A stretch of 64,000 nucleotides of DNA from Paludibacteraceae bacterium (GTDB taxonomy: Bacteria; Bacteroidota; Bacteroidia; Bacteroidales; Paludibacteraceae), in NCBI GenBank assembly GCA_017527905.1, contig JAFXPK010000026.1:1-64000 (forward strand), given 5' to 3'. The stretch's first letter is position 1. The number at the start of each line of letters is the position of its first letter. Shown here piece by piece: positions 60,051-64,000 of this stretch. A program made the translations under genes and the position numbers. A model generated the notes under the pieces. It had not been told where the DNA came from. It worked only from the letters and a program-made list of their open reading frames with translations, and did no database searches.

Positions 60051-61301
60051 ATGAAACGGGCTAAATTGCGCTTATTGCGTTTTTTTACATGGATTTCTAG
60101 TAGTGACTCGAAAAAGGTAAGCCGTATAGAATGGTTATGCGCTGCGATGATTGATTTCATCCCGATAATAATCATGTATAGTTTTTATGATTTATTGACA
60201 GGAATACTCTTTTATGATTATGAATTTTACTTTAGCAAAAAATTGTATTTCAGAGATATAATCTTTGTTCCGACAATTCTGCTTGCCGTTTATATGTTGT
60301 TGAAGGACTTCCTTTTTGATGGAAGGAGTATCGGGAAACGATTTGTGAACATACGGATCGTGAGACCAGAAAATTCTGGAAAATTCCGTTTAATACTTCG
60401 CAACCTACCCATTTTCTTGGTAACCCTCATAGTTCTTTTTAGTAAGACTATCATTGATTTTTTACCCTATAAATTAAGTCATGTGTTTCCGCTCTATATG
60501 TGGGCTGATTTTATTTGTTTTGCGACAAAGGGAAAAACCATAGGGGATTGTTTGGCTCATACTAACTTGGAGGTGAGTGAGGACCCGTGCTTTTTGCTTC
60601 AAAAGAATGTGTCTAAAAGGATTGCCTGTTTCGTTGTTGTGCTAATATTATTTAGATTTGAAGGTTTTTATGTCTCTCCAGGAGAGCTTGCTCGATTGCT
60701 AGATTTGTCGTATACTCAATATCAGTATTTATATATATTGTTTCAATTTGTGGCTTATGTGTATATTTTTTATAAATTGATTGAGTATAAGCACTTGCGC
60801 GGAATGGTTGTGGCGTTATTCAGTGCGTTCTTATGCTGTTATACCTATTGGATTTGGTCTCAGAACATCAATGTTTTATGGATCATTACGCTTCTATGTA
60901 TAGTGATTATCGCTGTTCTACTGTATATTACAAAGAATCGCAGATTGGGTAATCCTCAGATTCGCACTGATCTTGAAAACAGATTTTGGGGCGGATGTGA
61001 TCTTCAGAAGGGGAAAAACTACGTTACCATTGTTGCCATGGTATTGATTATGTCGATTCTTCACTATTTTGCACCTAGCCCCTTTTGTCCTCCGGGTGAT
61101 GGTTGCAACACTTTAAACAAGACAATTCTTTTAGCATTGTATCCTATACTATTTGTCATGCTCCCTGTGGTGTATCTTTCTAAAAAATACATCAATCAAG
61201 TGGTTTTGAGATGGATTATTTATATTTCGTCTTTATTGAATTTGATTCTTCAATATATTCCTGATTCTTCTTATCTTATGCGTCTGATTTTTCAATTTTA
61301 G
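60051..61301 (+). CDS. RDD family membrane protein
   Basis: A 416-aa protein with about ten hydrophobic segments. The N-terminal half carries RDD-type features: IEWLCAAMIDFIPIII, then DFLFDGRSIGKRFVNIRIV, the signature between the first helices. The rest is additional membrane helices with no recognisable family. Codon use is clearly more AT-rich than the neighbours. Its stop codon overlaps that of the convergent WYL regulator. Confidence 0.8.
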   Translation: MKRAKLRLLRFFTWISSSDSKKVSRIEWLCAAMIDFIPIIIMYSFYDLLTGILFYDYEFYFSKKLYFRDIIFVPTILLAVYMLLKDFLFDGRSIGKRFVNIRIVRPENSGKFRLILRNLPIFLVTLIVLFSKTIIDFLPYKLSHVFPLYMWADFICFATKGKTIGDCLAHTNLEVSEDPCFLLQKNVSKRIACFVVVLILFRFEGFYVSPGELARLLDLSYTQYQYLYILFQFVAYVYIFYKLIEYKHLRGMVVALFSAFLCCYTYWIWSQNINVLWIITLLCIVIIAVLLYITKNRRLGNPQIRTDLENRFWGGCDLQKGKNYVTIVAMVLIMSILHYFAPSPFCPPGDGCNTLNKTILLALYPILFVMLPVVYLSKKYINQVVLRWIIYISSLLNLILQYIPDSSYLMRLIFQF

Positions 61302-62329
61302 AAATTCTCCACATTACTTTCATACAAATCCGCGGCTTGCCTCATCTTGTCCCGCATGAATTCTCTGGCAGTCGGTGGGCATAGAATCTGAATGCCTGGT
61401 CCGTACGACATGAAGACGGAGTACATCTCGAAATTGATCACCACATTGATGCTAAAGGTGCAGCTGCCATCCTCCTTGTTCTCTTGGATGATCTTCTGAG
61501 AGGGATGGATAGGCTTTGTCTGGATGTATTTGCTTTGCTCACGGTTCGCCCAGAAGATGATTTTTCTGGGCGTGTTGTTGATGTTTTTACTCACACCTAT
61601 CACATCGTCGAAAAAGTGCTCCGGGTCGAAGTCCGGATTCTCCCGGAAAGGCACATCCGAAGGCTCGACGCTTACGATGCGGTCTAGTGCCAGGTTGTAT
61701 AGCTGGAGGTTGGTCGCCTTCGAACCGAACAGGAACCAACGGTTGCGGAACTCCTTCAGCAGATAGGGGCAGAGAATGTATTCGACGGGTTCCCTAGCGG
61801 AGAATGATTGGTACATGATCCGCAAGGCCTGCTTATTGCTGATATAGTTGTAAAGTGGCGTGAGCAGACGGATACCCTTCAGGTTGGGTACGCTGTCGAA
61901 GTGGATGATGGGTTTCCTATCATTGCGTGAGATCGCTAATTTGTCCTGCAGACGACTCACCACGTCCGACATCTCGGAGAATTGCTCAAAACCCTCCAAT
62001 TGCCTTAGCATGTCTACCGCCTCCTGCATGACATCGTAGTCGTTTTGCGACATGGGCATGTTCATGATGGAATAATCCTCCTCCGCGTAACGGTAGTACT
62101 TGTGGTCGTACACCTCGATGGGCGCATTGTACCCTAGCTTGTCGGAGCGCATCATCTGTATGTCGCTTTGCACGGTGCGCACGGAAACCCCTTTGCTGAT
62201 CCCCTCCATCTCGTAGAGCGCGTCGGAGCAGGCCTCGACTAAATCCTCGAGCGTCCACCGCCGATATGGGTTGCGTAGACAGTTGTCTATGGTCTTGTAG
62301 CGTATCAACGCATTCTTGTTGGCTGGCAT
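61298..62329 (-). CDS. WYL domain-containing transcriptional regulator
   Basis: A 343-aa regulator. The N-terminal winged helix (about 1-95) shares most residues with the truncated paralogue at 54788. The WYL domain (about 140-235) contains LRIMYQSFSAREPVEYILCPYLLKEF and RWFLFGSKATNLQLYNLALDRI; a WCX-type C-terminal region follows. WYL proteins sense nucleic acid fragments or nucleotides and often control RNA-repair or defence genes. It is divergent from the second rtcB, its likely target. Confidence 0.92.
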   Translation of the reverse strand: MPANKNALIRYKTIDNCLRNPYRRWTLEDLVEACSDALYEMEGISKGVSVRTVQSDIQMMRSDKLGYNAPIEVYDHKYYRYAEEDYSIMNMPMSQNDYDVMQEAVDMLRQLEGFEQFSEMSDVVSRLQDKLAISRNDRKPIIHFDSVPNLKGIRLLTPLYNYISNKQALRIMYQSFSAREPVEYILCPYLLKEFRNRWFLFGSKATNLQLYNLALDRIVSVEPSDVPFRENPDFDPEHFFDDVIGVSKNINNTPRKIIFWANREQSKYIQTKPIHPSQKIIQENKEDGSCTFSINVVINFEMYSVFMSYGPGIQILCPPTAREFMRDKMRQAADLYESNVENF

Positions 62330-62638
62330 ATTTTTAATTGATATCTGATGGGTCTATAATTCATTTCGTGGAATGTTTGAATCTGTTTCGGGGTCGGTTT
62401 ACGCGAATATACGTTACCACGTTCCCAATTGTACAGACGCAATATTTTGCGTCTCTACGGTGACAATTATGCTAATATAACCTTTTCTGCAGAAAAAAAT
62501 CCTTTCGAATGTAAAAAATTTTTTAGGTACGCAGAAAGATTGCGTAGTGGCATTCTTACTTTGCATCGTGAATCTTCCATTCGGGTTGTCGGGTGGGGTG
62601 CCACAAGAAGAAAAGTGTAATTTAATAGATTGATAACG
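62330..62638. other. Divergent control region between WYL regulator and rtcB
   Basis: It holds a REP-like palindrome (62431-62458) and a near-consensus -7 box TTACTTTG before rtcB, with one mismatch. The same TTACTTTG form occurs before the tRNA array. I see no gene here. Confidence 0.5.
62431..62458. repeat. REP-like palindrome
   Basis: GTA-C-AGACGCAA, loop TATT, TTGCGTCT-C-TAC: 11 of 12 stem positions pair. It resembles short palindromic repeats scattered in intergenic DNA of Bacteroidetes; only this copy of the full form is seen in the window. Confidence 0.55.
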
Positions 62639-63811
62639 ATGGTAATAAAAACGATTAACAACCGCTTGGTTAAGATTTGGACCGACGATGTGGAGGAGTC
62701 GGCCATGCGTCAGATTGAGAACCTGACCACCCTTCCGTTCCTCTTCCACCACCTGGCCATCATGCCTGACGTGCACGCTGGTATGGGTATGCCGATCGGT
62801 GGTGTGCTCGCCTGCAAGGATGTTGTCATCCCTAATGCGGTGGGCGTTGATATCGGCTGCGGAATGTGCGCCGTGAAGACCAATTGGAAGGTGGGCGACA
62901 TCCCTATGGATGTGCTCCGTAAGGAGATCATGAGGGGAATCCGCAAACGTATTCCTTTGGGTATGGACCACCACAAGGAGCCTCAGGACGAGCAATACTT
63001 GCCTCAAGGTTATGACATAGATAAGCTGGAGGTGGTGAACCGTCGCCAGCACTCCATCCGGCACGAGGTGGGTACGTTGGGAGGGGGTAACCACTTCATC
63101 GAGCTGCAGAAGGATGAGGAGGATACGCTTTGGATCATGATCCACTCGGGTTCGCGTAACTTAGGAAAGCAGGTGGGGGATTTCTACAACAAGCTGGCGG
63201 CTTCCCTGAACGAACGTTGGTATTCCAGCGTCGCCCCTGAGCTGCGTCTGCCTTTCCTGGCCCGTGGATGCAAGGAGTTCGGTATGTACTGGGAGGAGAT
63301 GAAGTATTGCATAGACTTCGCTTTGTGCAACCGTAGGCTGATGATGGAGCGTATCGAGGAGATCCTCGCGGATGCGCTCAAGGGTATCGAGTTCGAGCCG
63401 ATGATCAACATCGCCCACAACTACGCCGCTGTCGAGAACCACTTCGGGTCGGACGTCATCGTGCACCGCAAGGGCGCCACGCTTGCACGAGAGGGTGTCG
63501 TCGGTATCATCCCAGGCTCGCAGGGTACGGCTTCGTATATCGTCGAAGGCCTTGGCAACCCAGACTCGTTCTGCTCCTGCTCGCACGGTGCGGGTCGCGT
63601 CATGTCGCGCAAGATGGCCATCGATACGCTGGATATGCGACAGGAGGTGGAGATGCTGGAGGCGAAGGGTATCGTCCACGCCATCCGCTCCCAAGATGAT
63701 ATGCAGGAGGCCTCGGGTGCCTACAAGGACATCGATACGGTCATCGCCAACGAGGCGGATCTGGTCAGGGTGAAAACAAAATTGTTGCCGGTGGCGGTGA
63801 TCAAGGGGTGA
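62639..63811 (+). CDS. rtcB: RNA-splicing ligase RtcB
   Basis: A 390-aa canonical RtcB. Catalytic and Mn-binding residues are all present: GVDIGCGM with D71 and C74, GGGNHFIEL, IMIHSGSRNLG, NIAHNYAAVENHF and the guanylylated His H316 in SHGAGRVMSR. It is closer to the housekeeping tRNA-repair RtcB than the PrfH-linked copy. The ATG at 62639 is preferred to a TTG three codons earlier. It is divergent from the WYL regulator. No archease gene is nearby. Confidence 0.95.
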   Translation: MVIKTINNRLVKIWTDDVEESAMRQIENLTTLPFLFHHLAIMPDVHAGMGMPIGGVLACKDVVIPNAVGVDIGCGMCAVKTNWKVGDIPMDVLRKEIMRGIRKRIPLGMDHHKEPQDEQYLPQGYDIDKLEVVNRRQHSIRHEVGTLGGGNHFIELQKDEEDTLWIMIHSGSRNLGKQVGDFYNKLAASLNERWYSSVAPELRLPFLARGCKEFGMYWEEMKYCIDFALCNRRLMMERIEEILADALKGIEFEPMINIAHNYAAVENHFGSDVIVHRKGATLAREGVVGIIPGSQGTASYIVEGLGNPDSFCSCSHGAGRVMSRKMAIDTLDMRQEVEMLEAKGIVHAIRSQDDMQEASGAYKDIDTVIANEADLVRVKTKLLPVAVIKG

Positions 63812-63841
63812 TGTGTCATCCGATTGATGTTTTAAAATACA

Positions 63842-63896
63842 TTCACGATTTTTCCGTCATTATTTCGTGATTAAACAAAATGTATGTATTTTTACG
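63842..63896 (+). other. Hairpin after rtcB
   Basis: TCACGA and TCGTGA pair just beyond the rtcB stop, with outer ATACATT/AATGTAT pairs, followed by TATTTTTA. It may end the rtcB transcript, or TATTTTTA may be a weak -7 box for the next element. Confidence 0.35.
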
Positions 63897-63899
63897 TTC

Positions 63900-63988
63900 A
63901 TAAGACGGACTAAATGGTTCTTACTTCTATTAGTATGAGACCTTCGGGGCTCAAACAGGGCAGAACCGTGATTTCCGTCTTTTTTTAT
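63900..63988 (+). ncRNA. Candidate compact structured RNA or riboswitch/attenuator
   Basis: Three nested helices: AGACGGA (63903-63909) with TCCGTCT (63974-63980); GGTTCT (63916-63921) with AGAACC (63962-63967); and GAG-CC, tetraloop TTCG, GG-CTC (63937-63952). A run of T follows the closing helix. The loops are rich and unpaired, as in ligand-binding RNAs. It could be a small RNA or the 5' leader of a gene beyond the window. I do not recognise a known class. Confidence 0.45.
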
Positions 63989-64000
63989 GCGGCGGTAAGC

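Noticed and set aside
62548..62566. Possible sigma-54 promoter before rtcB (TGGC...TTTGCA)
   Set aside because: The GG and GC dinucleotides are 12 nt apart; sigma-54 promoters need 10, and a near TAnnTTTG box overlaps it. The E. coli rtc analogy was tempting but does not hold.
1..64000. CRISPR arrays, insertion sequences, integrases or prophage genes
   Set aside because: No regularly spaced repeats, transposase or integrase features were found. The tRNA array lacks a visible attachment-site duplication within the window.

Overview
The window comes from a member of the Bacteroidales. Promoters carry the Bacteroidetes TAnnTTTG -7 box, start codons rarely have a Shine-Dalgarno sequence, and there are type IX secretion system (T9SS) sorting domains of types A and B, a PorP/SprF protein, FISUMP repeats, and the nusB-yajC-ybbR-coaE order typical of the group. 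NifJ and a 2[4Fe-4S] ferredoxin point to an anaerobe. I do not assign a family or genus.

Layout. 1-32 kb is mostly core: the end of a T9SS type B protein, lon, a divergent VWA / macro-domain pair, coaE-ybbR-yajC-nusB, mfd, polyprenol-phosphate mannosyltransferase, dihydroorotase, an orphan TolC, a LytS/LytT-like two-component system, pheS-bactofilin, a PUR-family protein, a ferredoxin with an apparent frameshift, a flippase, a His-rich CobW GTPase, a metY-mntP-K+ channel operon, a FISUMP surface protein, cvfB and a large AsmA protein. 32.7-39.8 kb is a T9SS surface module (giant adhesin, OmpA/PD40 protein, PorP/SprF). nifJ follows, then a type II restriction-modification pair (44.1-46.6 kb).

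47-51 kb holds two tandem copies of a two-gene secreted module: a short protein with a T9SS type A tail directly upstream of a larger protein built from repeats with a CC...CxCxC signature. The short/large pairing also occurs at the FISUMP locus at 26.6-28.6 kb. 51.4-53.9 kb is a three-gene operon (HAD hydrolase, flavin reductase, M48-TerB-like fusion).

54-64 kb is the most unusual part, an RNA-repair neighbourhood. It has five tRNA genes (Ser, Arg, Phe, Tyr, His), a truncated WYL-type regulator, a candidate independent structured ncRNA with its own promoter and terminator, a RhuM-family protein with an HKD-like motif, an RtcB ligase paired with the release-factor-like PrfH behind a long structured leader, a lipoprotein plus RDD membrane protein, a full-length WYL paralogue of the truncated regulator, and a second, canonical RtcB. 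At the right edge is a compact three-helix RNA candidate ending in a T-run. RtcB-PrfH pairs are known for RNA repair and rescue of damaged ribosomes. The linkage to a second RtcB, paired WYL regulators, tRNAs and candidate ncRNAs is the part worth testing.

Coordinates, motifs and hairpins were read by eye. No homology search or RNA folding was run.
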